Of a stretch of 64,000 nt of DNA, positions 33,444 through 45,482 are shown one piece after another. A program made the translations under genes and the position numbers. Numbering within the stretch: position 1 is the stretch's first letter; every line of letters starts with the position of its first letter. Source of the DNA: Hymenoscyphus infarciens (lineage: Eukaryota; Ascomycota; Leotiomycetes; Helotiales; Helotiaceae); contig LLCB01000100.1 in assembly GCA_001414345.1 (NCBI GenBank), positions 62,001 through 126,000 on the forward strand. Reading direction: 5' to 3'. The notes beneath the pieces are model-generated. The model had not been told where the DNA came from. It ran no database searches and worked only from the letters and a program-made list of their open reading frames with translations.

Positions 33444-34655
33444 ATGAGCAAATTACTTTCAGTCTTTGGTGCTACAGGCCAACAAGGAGGAGCTTTGATC
33501 AAGTATGTTTTTAAAACTCCGGAACTTGCGAAGAGCTTTAAGCTTCGTGGTATCACTCGTGATACCTCGAAGGCACAAGCTGTTGAACTCAAACAAAAAG
33601 GTGTTGAGATGGTTCAGGTAAATTCAGAACTTCCTAGAATGTGGGTGAAAATCGACTCTAACGTGTTTCCAGGCCGACCTCAATGATCCCCAAACTTTGA
33701 AGAAAGCACTCGAGGGCTCTGATGTCGTTTTCGGTGTCACGAACTGTAAGGTTTTGTTCGCCCTTACCTCAAAACAGACTACTGACCACCGAACCTAGTT
33801 TGGGAACAAGCTTCCGCAGAAGTTGAGATTGCACAAGGGAAAGCAATTGCTGACGCCTCCGTCGCTGTTGGGGCAACCCAGCTTATTATATGTAAAATTC
33901 TCATTTAAACTACTAATCTTCGTGGTTGAGCTAATATTTCTTCCTCCATCATTCCTCCTTGCTCCTGAACCAATAATTGAATTATATACTAATATTTTTA
34001 AGTAGTCCTCCCTCCTAAACCTTTCTAAACTATTAAACGGCACAGTGAAAGCTAAACACTTTGACAGCAAAGCCGTCGTCGAAGACTACATCTAAACATT
34101 AAATATCAAAAGTTTGTTCTATATGCTAGGAGGCTTTATGTAGAATTATCTTACTCTATTTAGACCATAGCTTGTAAGCCCCCCCCCCACCCCCCTTCTT
34201 TTCTATACTCGAGTTAAAGTTGAGAACTGATGTATTAACAGGCAGGAGATGGAGTATACACCTTCTCGCCCCTCGGCTCCCCCACCATAGTAATGCCCCT
34301 TATCGACGTCCATGATACTGGAAAGTTCCTCGCACCTGCATTGCTAAAACCCGATTTGTATAATGGGAAGAACTTCACTTGTGCTACTACTTATTACACT
34401 GTAACTGAGATGGTGGAAATCTAGACTAAGGTTACGGGAAAAGTTGTTAAGTTAGTGAAGGGTGATCCTGAAGCTTTTAATCATTTGCCTGAGGAGCTTA
34501 AGGAGGTAATGAAAGAGGCGGAAGGGATGGGGAAGTTTGGGTATTATGGACTGAAGGGAAGAGAGGATTTGGAGTGGACTTTAGAGCAAGTTGGGAAAAA
34601 GTTGAATACTTTTGAGGATTTTGTCAAGGCAAATGAACCTTGGTTTGCGGGGTAG
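33444..34655 (+). pseudogene. NmrA-like NAD(P)-binding gene, broken by nonsense mutations
   Basis: The 5' part is intact: MSKLLSVFGATGQQGGALI gives the GATGQQG Rossmann motif, and exons 33444-33617, 33672-33745 and about 33799-33891 join with normal introns. Further downstream the family sequence continues but is cut by stops: after VVEDYI (TAA), GGFM (TAG), FRP (TAG) and TEMVEI (TAG); TAG also stands where a Trp codon would be expected before the SSL segment. The last part, ending ANEPWFAG, is open again. At least two stops are explained by CAA/CAG to TAA/TAG change, the typical RIP outcome. About 100 bp at 33900-34005 are AT-rich and hard to assign to exon or intron. NmrA-like proteins are redox-sensing regulators or reductases; this copy cannot encode a full product. 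Confidence 0.85.
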
Positions 34656-36059
34656 AAGAAGTGATTGAGAGGGGAGATGGGATGTTTGGGTACTGTTCTT
34701 GGTATTAAGATGGAGAAGATTAACTTGCTTTTGGATGGAGGCGGCAGTGTAGATCTTGATTTCAGATTCTTCTAATCTCTATATATCGCACTTCAAAGTC
34801 TTTCTCTTGCTGAAAATTGTGGGAAAACTGGGAATTGGTATGGATTATATAAGTGGTTATATAAGTACCTATTAATCTCTAGATCATACTCTAAGAACGA
34901 TTTAGTCTCGAGTGGCGCATGGTTTGAGGCTGAGACGAGACATTGATTTATTGAAAACAATTCCAAGTACCACCTGTTACTAAATTCCGCTTGTTCTACC
35001 TCACTAACAGACCACACAGCATTAGAATAATAAAAATGTTTCTACATATGTCTAGGCGAGAGATAGCAGATATTAATTAACAACGAAGAGAGCAGTATGG
35101 TAGAAAGATATTCTCACTCCGTTGTAATAATCTCGCTCTTGCCTCTCACTTTTTTCCTGGTAAAACCATAGTTTCACCTCCAACAATAATGGCGTGCCTG
35201 TCATGGTGCTCAACTGCCAGAACGCATTCATATCACTTCCATGGTTTCGTCTCATTTGTGCTTTTGCATTCAAATAATGCAAGAATTTTCATAGCTAGCT
35301 ATATAGTGGGAGTGTTGTCGACGGGAGGTCTTCAGTTGTCTCATTTTCCGTAAAACTAAAATTCTTTTGGTTGCCAGAAAGGTAATTTGTTGTCGAATTG
35401 CACTCACTAAAGGAGTAAAGGCTCCAGACTTCGTCTTGGGTCTTTCATTCCGCTTCCTGTTTTACTAAAAGAGGGACTCGTGCACTAGCAGATTACAAAG
35501 TCCCAGCAAAGTTACCTGGGTACAAAAGTTACTCATCCCTTTCAGTTAGCAGACAGCACTGTAGACATTATTCTCTCAATAACAACTACCTTTCGCTCGA
35601 GTCAGACTGTCACACCCCCCTCGTTACCGTCCTCGAACACTTCAACTTGCGACATTACGCTATCAAACGTCAACATAAGTGGCAAAGTCGAATACCTCGC
35701 GCGAATTCATATACGGGATCGACAGCAAAACACCATTAGAAGATAATAAACTATTCGACAGTAGTATTTTGCGAGAGAAAGTTTCTCAGTTGCAACTACT
35801 CTGATGCAGTCGTTCCCCACTCCTACTGTTTTCTTAGCACGGCCTTCGCAATGCTTCCAGTGTCAATGACTTGGTGGCCTTGGGGGGATTTGCTGGGAGA
35901 ACAAATGAACCCATCTCTCTGTTTTTGAGTGTCTTGTGATGCAGCTCAAAATGAATCAATGGAGTATATATAGTCAAGTATAGACTCTCGCGAACAGAGA
36001 TGTAGCACACAGTCAAGGCTCCGTGTAGAGCTCTTAAATGAACTTGAAATAGTGAAAAT
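34656..36059. other. Transition to the first AT-rich block
   Basis: Normal-composition DNA becoming gradually AT-richer. No frame of interest beyond short ones at 34793-35017, 35073-35282 and 35834-36070, all without features. Confidence 0.5.
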
Positions 36060-37849
36060 TTACAAAACAAAGAGTATTTAAATTAAATTTAAGGCTTGAC
36101 TTTATAAACTAGTTAAATTAAACTCAAAATATATATAAGTTTTATAACTTTTTATATATTTTAAATAAGCAGTAATAGTTTTAATTTAATCTTATTAGTT
36201 CTTAGTTAGTTTCTAGTAAATATAAATAGAGTTAAAAATAAGACTATTTCTACTTACTTCTAAGAGTACTAATATTCTAGTATTTGACTCTCTCTCTCTT
36301 AAAAGATACGCTTAATATTATTAATATACTTAAATTTTAACTATCTAACGTATATTTTCTTATTCTTAAAAGAGCGTTTCTACTAGAGAATAAATACTTA
36401 ATATCTACTTCTATATTAGAAACTACTAGTATATCTCGTACTACTAGTATAAGATAAAGTATTAGATTTATTTACTTTCTACTAATTTAAGCTACTCTAA
36501 TAAGTAATTATTACTTTACTTAAATAGATTAGCTATATTATAAGTTAGTATTTTATATATTTAATAAAAGAAACTATATTAGAAGTTAAAGAGAGAGAGT
36601 ATAAAAGTAGATATAGTGAAAAGCTTTAATAGTAATATATACTTATTAATAAGCTACTTCTTAATTATAATTATCTAGTATTTACTTTTAATATCTAAGA
36701 GATAAACTTATAATAGATATTAGTATAATTACTTAAGCTTCTAAGTATAAAGAGATAAACTTTTTTTTAATTAACTTTATTTACTCTTATATAAATAATT
36801 ATTAAATAAAGAGTATTCTACTAAGTATTCTTATTAGAAGATATTATAACTATATATACTTTTCTCTACTAAGCTTAGTAAGAGTTACTTAACTATATAT
36901 ATAATATAAAAGTGTAAATCTTTTAGTTAGACTTAGATAATAATATTACTAGTAATCTATTAGAGAAGTCTATAATATTTATTATCTTATATTAAGTAAT
37001 CTAATTAATACTTAATTTCTAAAACTAACTAATAATATAGTAATTATTAGTAGAAAAGAGTTAATCTAAAAATAAGTAGTTCTTCTAGCTAAGAGCTAAT
37101 AGAATACTTAGTTTTATTATTTTCTAAAAATAAAAGTAAAGTTATATACTTTTATAATAAATCATAATTATTTATAATACTAAAATATTACTTATCTGAT
37201 TATAATTCTTTTATACTAAATAAAGCTTTATATAAAAGCTTTTTATAAAATAGTAAAGTAGATTTTAAGAAAGAAAATATAAGTTATATAATATCTATTT
37301 AGTATTATAAAGTACTAGTATTAAAAACCTAATAGTTATTAATTATTATTACTTTTTTTTTAGAAATACTTATTATATTAGATAAGAATCTATAATACTT
37401 ATTATATAATATATATTATAATAAGCTAATATAAGATTATATTACTACTTAAGTATAGTAAGTTTATAAATTAAGTTAGTTTTTTCTTTTTCTTTTTTCT
37501 TTTATTTTTTTCTCTTTCTTCTTCTTTCTTTCTTTCTTTTTAATTTTAGTTTATTTATAAAAACTCTTATATCTCTCTATTTTATTCTATTTTATTATAA
37601 TATTAGAGTTAATATTTCTTCTTTTATTTAAAATTAGAGTTTTTATTTATAAGAAAGGAAAAAGAAAAAGAAAAAAAAAAGAAAAAAGAGAGAAAAAAAG
37701 AATAGTAGATTTTCTTATTTAAAATCTATAAGTTTATAAGTTAGTTAGTTTTCTTCTTTTCTTCTTCTTCTTCGTCTTCTTCTTTTATTTTTACTTTTTT
37801 TTATAACTTTTCTTTTAATTTTTTATTTTTTATTTTATAAAGACGCTTA

Positions 37850-38930
37850 TTTCTATCTAGTGTGTTTTAGAAGTATAAAAGTCTAAAAATAACTAAATTA
37901 TAAATTATAAATTATAATAGTTACGTCTTTATAACTAGATTAACTAAGGCTTCTAAAAGCTATAGCTAATTTTAAACTTTATTATCTCTTTAGTTATTCT
38001 TATACTCTACGTAATTTAGTAGAACGCGGTTCTAACTTTATATTTCTAGCTCTAATATAACTAAATATTATCTTATTCTTAAAACTCTACTAATATATAT
38101 AATAATATAGAAATTGAATAATAATTTACCTATAATCTTATGTTTAAAAAGCTCTACTAAAAAAATCTTTATTTTAGCATAAGTTAGCCTATAATATAAG
38201 TATATAAGCTAAGTTTCTCTTATCTACTTCTACTACTTCTACTACTTCTACTACTTCTACTACTTCTACTACTTCTACTACTTCTACTACTTCTACTACT
38301 TCTACTACTTCCACCGCCTCTTTTATACTCTTTTATTCTTCTTTTTAATTAATATACCTTCTCTAGAATAGCGTAAGGCTAATACTACTCCTAGTACTAA
38401 AAAGTCTACTAAAAGAGCCTTAAAAGCTACTAAAAAGAAGACCTCTTAAGTACGCTTTATAGACGTGTTTCTTAACTAGAAAGAATTCTATAAGATAGAA
38501 GTTATTAAGAATAGTAAGAGAGATTAAATAAAGAGGTAGAAATATATAGAGTAAGTATAAATAGCTTTAATTCAGATTTTAATATCTTAGTACTTCTAAA
38601 CTAGCTTAGTAGTATCGTAGTTTAAAGCTATCTAGATTTTAATCTAAAACTACTTTAAATAAGAGTAGTTTTAAACTAGACTACTAAACGCGTCTATATA
38701 TAAGGTATAAGAATAACTGAAGAGATACTATCTCTTTTATCTCTTATTCTCTTCTTTTATATTTTATATATACTAAGAGAGTATAAGTAAGAATATAGAT
38801 AAGAGTATAGAAGAGAGAGATTAGAAGAGTAAGAAAAGAAAAGAGTAAGTAATTCTTTTCTAGCGTAGATAAAAGAAGTTTAGCTAAAGTAGTAAATAAT
38901 TCTCTCTTTCTCTTACTCTCTCTCTTTATG

Positions 38931-38971
<41 letters not shown>

Positions 38972-39640
38972 TATTTATCTAGAAATAATAAGAAGATAAT
39001 AGTAAAGAAGTAATATTACTATTATATATAGAATACTTATTATCTCTCTCTATTTTTTAATTACTTAGTTACTATAGTTACGTCTTAATATAGAGAGAGA
39101 GAGAAGAGAGAAGAAAGAGAGAGAGAGAATTTAATTATTCTATTTTTTATTTATAAAAAGTAATATTTTATAATTTCTAATTTCTAATTTCTAATTTCTA
39201 ATTTAGTGACTTTTAAATTTTTATAGATTTAGAAGACTATCTCTTTAGTTATTCTTAGTAAAACACGGTTTTAATCTTATTTTTCTAGCTCTAATATAAC
39301 TATTTACTTAAATAAATTATTATCTTATTCTTTAAACTCTACTAGAGTATATAATAAGAAAGAAAGTTAATAATTTACTTATAATCTTATATTTAAAAAG
39401 CTTTACTAAAAAATAAAGATTTTAGTTTAAGTTAGTCGATAATATTATAATATAAGTATATAAGCTAAGTTTTCTTTACTTACTTCTACTACTACTTTTA
39501 AACTCTTTTCTTCTTTCTTTTCTTCTTTTTTAAAAAGCTACTAAAAAAGCTTTTAAAAAGAAGTAACTTTTCTAAGAGTATACTATATATACTAACTTCT
39601 TTATATATAAGTATATAAAGAATCGCTTATTTATAAACGA
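37850..39640. repeat. Two diverged direct copies of a RIP-degraded element
   Basis: The segments near 37850-38480 and 39190-39640 run parallel: both contain CTCTTTAGTTATTCTTA, then TTTTTCTAGCTCTAATATAA or its variant, TAAGTATATAAGCTAAG, a CTACTTCTA-type tract and a lysine-rich open stretch with AAAGCTACTAAAA. A third partial copy of the following segment appears near 40115-40180. The parent element cannot be identified after this much mutation. Confidence 0.65.
38223..38311 (+). repeat. 9-bp microsatellite (CTACTTCTA)n
   Basis: About ten tandem copies of CTACTTCTA. The unit contains no CpA and so is immune to further RIP in this orientation. A much shorter version sits at the matching place of the second element copy near 39485. 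Confidence 0.85.
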
Positions 39641-39689
39641 GATAGATTAAGTATATTAAGAATAATATATATAGATACTAGATACTAAT

Positions 39690-39985
39690 ATAGAAGAAAA
39701 GACTAAATTAGTCTTCTCTTATTCTAAATAAGAGTATCTATATATAAGAGATTAGATACTTCTAAAGTCTAATAATAATAATAACTAAGTCTTATCTAAT
39801 ATAGCTAATATTAAATAATAAAAGCTAAAAAGCTAAATATATAATATCTGATTCTTAATTCTTTCTATATATAAAGATTAGATATTAATATCTTTAGTCT
39901 CTTTAGTTATATAAGTATTAGTAATTCGTAATATTAGTATAGAAGTATTAGTAGTTTCACGAATACTAGTATTTTAAAATAGCGA
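39690..39985. repeat. Dispersed repeat copy shared with block 2
   Basis: About 290 bp match a copy at 56945-57235 in the same orientation, sharing TATCTATATATAAGAGATTA, AATAATAATAACTAAG, AGCTAAAAAGCTAAATAT, TATAAGTATTAGTAATTCGTA and the tail AATAGCGAGCTATTAT. TATATATAAGAGATTAGATA near the left side and AATATTAAATT-type sequences near the middle give it a partly palindromic character, as in a MITE. Confidence 0.65.
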
Positions 39986-40740
39986 GCTATTATATATATA
40001 AAGAATCGCTTCTTTATAGACGAGGTAGATTAATTATATTAAGAATATATTAGTAATAGCGAAAGTTACTAAGTTTATACTATTATATCTAGCTACTTCT
40101 CTCTGTCTATTAATTTAGATTTTAATACCTTAGTACTCGTAAACTAGATACGATTCTTTAGACTACGATCTCTAATTAAATTTATAGAAGCTACGAATTA
40201 AGTAAGCTAGCTACGCTATATCTCTCGCTCGACTAACTATATAGCTATAACTCTATAACGAAGTTATTATAACTTTATAAAATAAGAACTTTTTCTTCTT
40301 ATTAATTAATATAAGATCTTTATAGAAACTATAGATTATATTATATTCTCTTCTTTAAGAAATCTAAGACGTTATTACTTATTAGCGTTAGAATTATATT
40401 AAGTTCTATATAAGCTTTATAATAAATTTAAAGTCTAACTTAGTATATATAGTATTATTAACTATAGTATTATAATAGCGACTATAGTAATTTATAAGAT
40501 TATAGTAGATTATAAAGTGATTCTTATCTATATATATATATATATATATTATACTAAGTCGTAGTCTAAATAATCGCTTCTAGAAATAGTAAGAACTAGA
40601 AGATTTCTATAAAAAGCTATTAGTTCTCTAAGTAAGAAAAAAATACGAGAGAGATAATATAATATAAACTCTAAACCTCCCCGCCTCGCTCTCTAATAAG
40701 GTAAGATAAGACACTAACTAATACCTAAAAAGGAAGAAGA

Positions 40741-43366
40741 AAAAAGGAAAAAATCCTACCTATCTACCTACCTACGTACCTACCTACGTACCCGCCCGCT
40801 GATCCCAAGCGGGTATTCTTTTACGAATGAATATACTACCTATACACATGCACATGCACATACACATGCTCTTTTTTGTTTTTGGTTTGCTTGCTTGCTT
40901 GCTTGATTAATTGATAATTCGAGTGGAATCCAGCTCGAAAGAGGTTGGGGTTTGTTGTCCGTAAATAGGAGGGCAGGTGCAGGGCAGGCAGGTGTTGGAT
41001 AACCGGGGTGGCAGTGAGATCTCCAACAGTTAGTGTTTGAAGATTTAGGTGGGGACCCGTATTTTTTTTTGTTTTTTGTTTTTTGTTTTTTGTTTTCCGG
41101 CCTGACCTGATATAAGACCCTTCTTTCATTCAATGAATGTTCGTTCTCGTTCTGTCTTTGAGACTGGAATTTCTCTAGGTTATGTTTGTGAAAGATAACC
41201 TGATAACCTGGAAGCATTTGTGAAAATGGTTTAGTTGAGGTGATGAATTTCGTGGGTTTTGCTTAGGGCGGGCAGGGATCAGGGGGAATCCCCGAAATTG
41301 CCCGTTTGATGTATTGAACTCTTTTTCTCGTCTCGAACAAGGTGAGGCGATGAGATTGCGCACGCGCTCTTCATCTCATCCATCGCTCTTTCCTTCCGAG
41401 GTTTAGAGTTTGCAAGCTTTTTCGTAAAATGCAATACGAGATGGGTAAGTACAAGCAAGTAGCCCGCCCTGGATGTGAAGGCGTTGTTTACCTAAAGCTT
41501 TAAAGCTGCCCCTCTGCGCCACATTCTGATAAACGATGAAGTGTTGGAAGGGGTGTCGTCATCTCACACGCAACTTCAGTACCTACTGAGCACCGCCGCA
41601 ATTTGACGGCCGGCTTGGGCCATCGATTTATCCGCCGATATGGATGGCGCGCGGAGATATTTATAGACTGGTCTCTCCCCCCCGCCCAGGCCAGAACCAA
41701 GACGGGACCCGCCCGGAGAGGAGTGGAAAGGAGAAGTTGGCCAGATAATCCCAGATTGGCGAGAGGGAATTCTGTGTGAGGGAGAAGGGATGTGCGGTGG
41801 ATGTACGGAGGGTCGGTACGAGTACGGGATGAATGAGAGATGAGAAATAAGGTATAGATCTTGGTGGTGTGGTTGAGATGGAGGAATACTCTAGAAGGAA
41901 GAAGGAGGCTCCGTGTGCGTGCTCAAGGGGCTTCAAGGAGGTTCAGGTTGTATAGGTACTTGAGCAGAGGTGGAGCGGAGCCGGACTGTTGAGGGGGAAA
42001 GCCCGGTACGCCACGGAAAGTCAAGCCTGGACGGGAGTCGGGTTTTAGTGAGAGGTGACGGACTTGTGTACGCTGAACGTTGTGTTCTTCAGGCTTTGAC
42101 TGGCTGTCAGGCTTTTCTCCCGGTGGGTTTAGTGTTCCGAGTACCTGAAGCCACAGGACGCCATCTGCTGTATGTCGGGAGGCGAACGTACTGTACCAAG
42201 CCCAACACCAGCAGGGCGCCTCCAACCAAGGGGCTGGTTGGGCAAAAGGAGGCGGTGATATTAAGTATGCGACGAATACTGCTACTCCCTACGTATAGAG
42301 TATTGAATGGTGACTAAAGGGGGAATTTCTGAAGATATTCATAGTACTTGTTTCCTTTAATTCCAGATATCTTGAGGCTCAAAATGGCATTGTTGGTGTC
42401 AGTTTCTTCATCCCAAAGTAGAAGTGGAATTCCACAGCTTTTGCAGCAGTTCATTTTCCATTTCCATTCAGGGCCGTCAAGTCCCCCCTGTCCACCTTTA
42501 GCGTCTCTTCTACAGGGCAGGCACCGCACACTGCACTCACCACTCACCACTCACCACTCACCACTCACCACTCACCACTCACCACTCACCACTCACTCCA
42601 CCGGGCAGGCGTTCAGTGCCAGTGCCAGTGCTTGACAGTGCAATCTGTGCAAAACCTTGAATTTCTCCTTTCACTGTCTCGTCGGTCTCCCGTCTGTCTC
42701 CCTCCCTCCTTTCTCGTGACAGCAGCCAGAGCCAACAACCTCCCCATCACCACCTGCAGCCTGTCTGTACCTTCTCTGTACCTTCTCTGCACAACCTGCT
42801 CGGTCGATCCTTCCTCGCCCATCAACCTCGACGTCAACGTCAACGTCAACCTCAACCTCCATCGCCCCAAGGTATCTCGAGGTTAGTTGCACTCGACCTT
42901 CCTCTCTCTCCCCCTCGACCTCCACCGAGACCTGACCCTCGTTTTTTTGGCCTGCAGCTCCAACCCTCACCATACCACACACATACCCGAGCACGACCAC
43001 GGTCCTTTGGATACCATCCCATCCCATCCCCATCTCTTCAACTTCAACTTCAACTTCAACTTTCATCTCCTTCGTCCTGCCCTTTTGGACTTTCCATTCA
43101 ATCGTCTGCCCGCCTACCTTCACTCACTCGTCCAATTTCTGCCGAACACATCCGAACGTGTAATCCGCTCGAACCCTTAATTCACTTTTTACATTCGGTG
43201 GGACTGCGTTCCGATTCCTGTCACTACAACCAACAACCCTCTCTTCCATCCTGCCAACCTCACCAACACCCGACCAACCGCAAACCCCTCATACGAACAA
43301 ACTCTCTCACCGCGCGTCAGATGAGAGGTGAAATCACGATCCGTTAACATCAACACTGAGATAGCA
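40741..43366. other. Upstream region and leader of the KRE6-type gene
   Basis: Normal-composition noncoding DNA between RIP block 1 and the glucan-synthesis gene. Starts with a (CTAC)n tract and a GTTTTTT repeat at 41065-41095. From about 42480 it becomes CT/CA-rich with several short tandem repeats, (CACCACT)n, (GTCAAC)n and (CTTCAA)n, as expected for a long fungal 5' leader. No protein gene recognised. Confidence 0.5.
42534..42598 (+). repeat. 7-bp tandem repeat (CACCACT)n
   Basis: About eight head-to-tail CACCACT units, in the presumed leader or proximal promoter of the KRE6-type gene. Confidence 0.85.
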
Positions 43367-45482
43367 ATGGTATCACCAGACTCTCTATCCCAACCCAAAA
43401 AACCACCGCACATAACAGTCAACTCGGGGAGTGGAGACGATCTAGTCGGCGCCATGCGTTCAGATAGTTCCGTATCAACCGTCCCTGGGACACCAGGCGC
43501 TGCACGCGAATTGTTACCTTCGAACAGATCAATTGCCTCCAGATCAGGGCATCCGGGGTTATATGCTACCCCAGGGGTAGCAGAATCCGCCGAGATGTTG
43601 CTCCCACCCTCAAGATCCGGGCGAACTCCCAAACCATACACCGACATCGATAGTCCGTCGCGTACAGCATCGGGAATGTCCTCGAGAAGGACGAGTTGGA
43701 GCTCGGATGGTGGGAATAGGGATAGTCGACATTCGCCTTTTGCCTCGCCATTTGACGATTCGAGAGCCCCTTCCCGAGCGGGGAGTGATGATGAACACGT
43801 CAACACCCAGACGGTGTCGGAAAAATACAACATCATGCCGTCCGCGGGCCTGCTGTTATTTCCAGAGGATGTGGAAAAGGACGATTATTTACACAACCCC
43901 GATCCCAACGAATCAGACCGAGAAAAGTGCGACATATGGACCAAGAGAGGTATGGCCAATGTGGGAGGATTGCTTTTCATCACCATTGGGGTGCTGATGT
44001 TGTTTGTGGGATATCCGGCCTTGTATGTGCACAATGGTGGAGTGGACAACTTTCTTGCTAACACTGCCTAGAACGTTTGCACGAAAACTCGTAGAGCCCA
44101 CAGCAAATGACTGTGCTACCAACGCCGATTGTCTGACGGACCAGGCCCCCGCGATTCAAAACATCAAATTGTCCCTGATTGATCCCGCCACCCCGCAAGA
44201 TCTGAGGACGGTTAAAAACAAGGACGGCAAAACGCTCAAGTTGGTATTTTCCGACGAATTCAACACTGATGGACGAACATTCTACGACGGGGATGATCCT
44301 TACTTTCAGGGTGTTGATATTTGGTATGGTGTCACGCAGGATATCGAGTGGTATGACCCTGATGCCATCACTACCGCCAATGGATCCCTCAATATGAAAA
44401 TGGATGCGTTCCAAAGTCACAATCTCAACTACCGATCCGGGATGCTGCAATCATGGAATAAGCTATGTTTCAAAGGAGGCAGACTAGAAGCAAGCATCTC
44501 TCTACCAGGTCGAGGTGATACCCAAGGGTTCTGGCCAGGTTTCTGGGCCATGGGAAATCTCGGAAGACCTGGATATCCTGCGACAACCGATGGATTATGG
44601 CCATATAGTTACGAGGACAAATGCGACGCCGGGATTACAGCAAACCAGAGTGACCCAGGTGGATTGAGTTTATTGCCAGGAATGAGGCTGCCAGCGTGTA
44701 CCTGCAAAAATCAGGATCATCCTTCACCTGGAATCTCGCGATCCGCGCCAGAAATCGATGCCCTCGAAGCCAGTTCGGGTTTCATCGGTCCTGGAGAATT
44801 CGACAAGGCGACTGGAACGGCCTCCCAATCTTTACAAGTAGCACCATTCGACATTTGGTATCAACCCGACTACGATTATCTCGAGATTTACGACACCCAG
44901 ATTACGGGAATGAATATCTATCGTGGAGGTGTTTACCAAGAAGCTCTCTCAGCCGTAACGTGGCTCAACAATGACTGGTATGAAAAGGGGACGTCAACCG
45001 GAACAGCGGGTTTCCAAAAATACGGGTTCGAATATACCGTGGGAGAGACGGGAAAACTAGACTGGTTCGTTGGGGACAATTATGTGTACAAAGTGGATGC
45101 CCGTTCCCTTCGACCCAACGGAAACATCGGAGCACGAGTGATTCCACAAGAGCCCATGTCCATCATTGCCAATTTCGGCATGTCGAACAGTTTCGCCCAG
45201 GTCTTCCTACCTAATTTGGCGGCTTTGATGCCTGCGACGATGCGAATCGATTATATCCGCATCTACCAGGACCCCGATGATATTTCAGTTACCTGTGATC
45301 CTCCTGGATACCCGACGACTCCATATATCAAGGCTCACAATGATGCCTACACCAACCAAAATTTGACCCTATGGTAAGTGCCAATTCTCAAGGCCATTTT
45401 GAAAATGTTCTAATTGGATTACAGGAAACAAACGAACCATACCTGGCCCACCAACACCTTGGTCAATGGTTGCACAGCCTAA
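43367..45482 (+). CDS. kre6: KRE6/SKN1-type beta-1,6-glucan synthesis protein (GH16 family)
   Basis: Type II membrane glycoside-hydrolase-family protein of the secretory pathway needed for beta-1,6-glucan in the cell wall. Exons 43367-44022, 44072-45373 and 45425-45482 give 671 aa. The cytosolic N-terminus (about 195 aa) is Ser/Pro/Arg-rich, followed by one membrane segment, GGLLFITIGVLMLFVGYPAL (about 200-219). The luminal part is the SKN1/KRE6 domain with LKLVFSDEFN, FWPGFWAMGNLGRPGYPAT and the GH16 catalytic pattern EIDALE (Glu446, Asp448, Glu451). The C-terminus LVNGCTA with a late Cys is a family feature. Introns are 49 and 51 bp; the first has a TGCTAAC branch site. It stands alone on a normal-composition island between two RIP blocks, yet shows no damage. 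Confidence 0.95.

Larger units (their letters stand above)
36060..40740. repeat. RIP-saturated AT-rich block 1
   Basis: About 4.7 kb of very AT-rich DNA in which CpA and TpG are nearly absent while CpG, CpT and ApC persist. TpA is extremely frequent. This dinucleotide pattern is what CpA-to-TpA repeat-induced point mutation leaves on both strands. There is no open frame of 60 codons or more. Inside are at least two direct copies of a degraded element (about 37850-38480 and 39190-39640), a nine-base microsatellite and CT runs. The block ends sharply at a (CTAC)n tract at 40759-40800. Confidence 0.9.

Noticed and set aside
38223..38311. Possible CRISPR array
   Set aside because: Units are contiguous 9-bp microsatellite copies without spacers, in a eukaryotic genome.
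36060..40740. Possible centromere or mitochondrial DNA insertion because of AT richness
   Set aside because: The CpA/TpG depletion and internal duplicated elements are explained by RIP of transposons; no mitochondrial genes are recognisable and 4.7 kb is short for a regional centromere.
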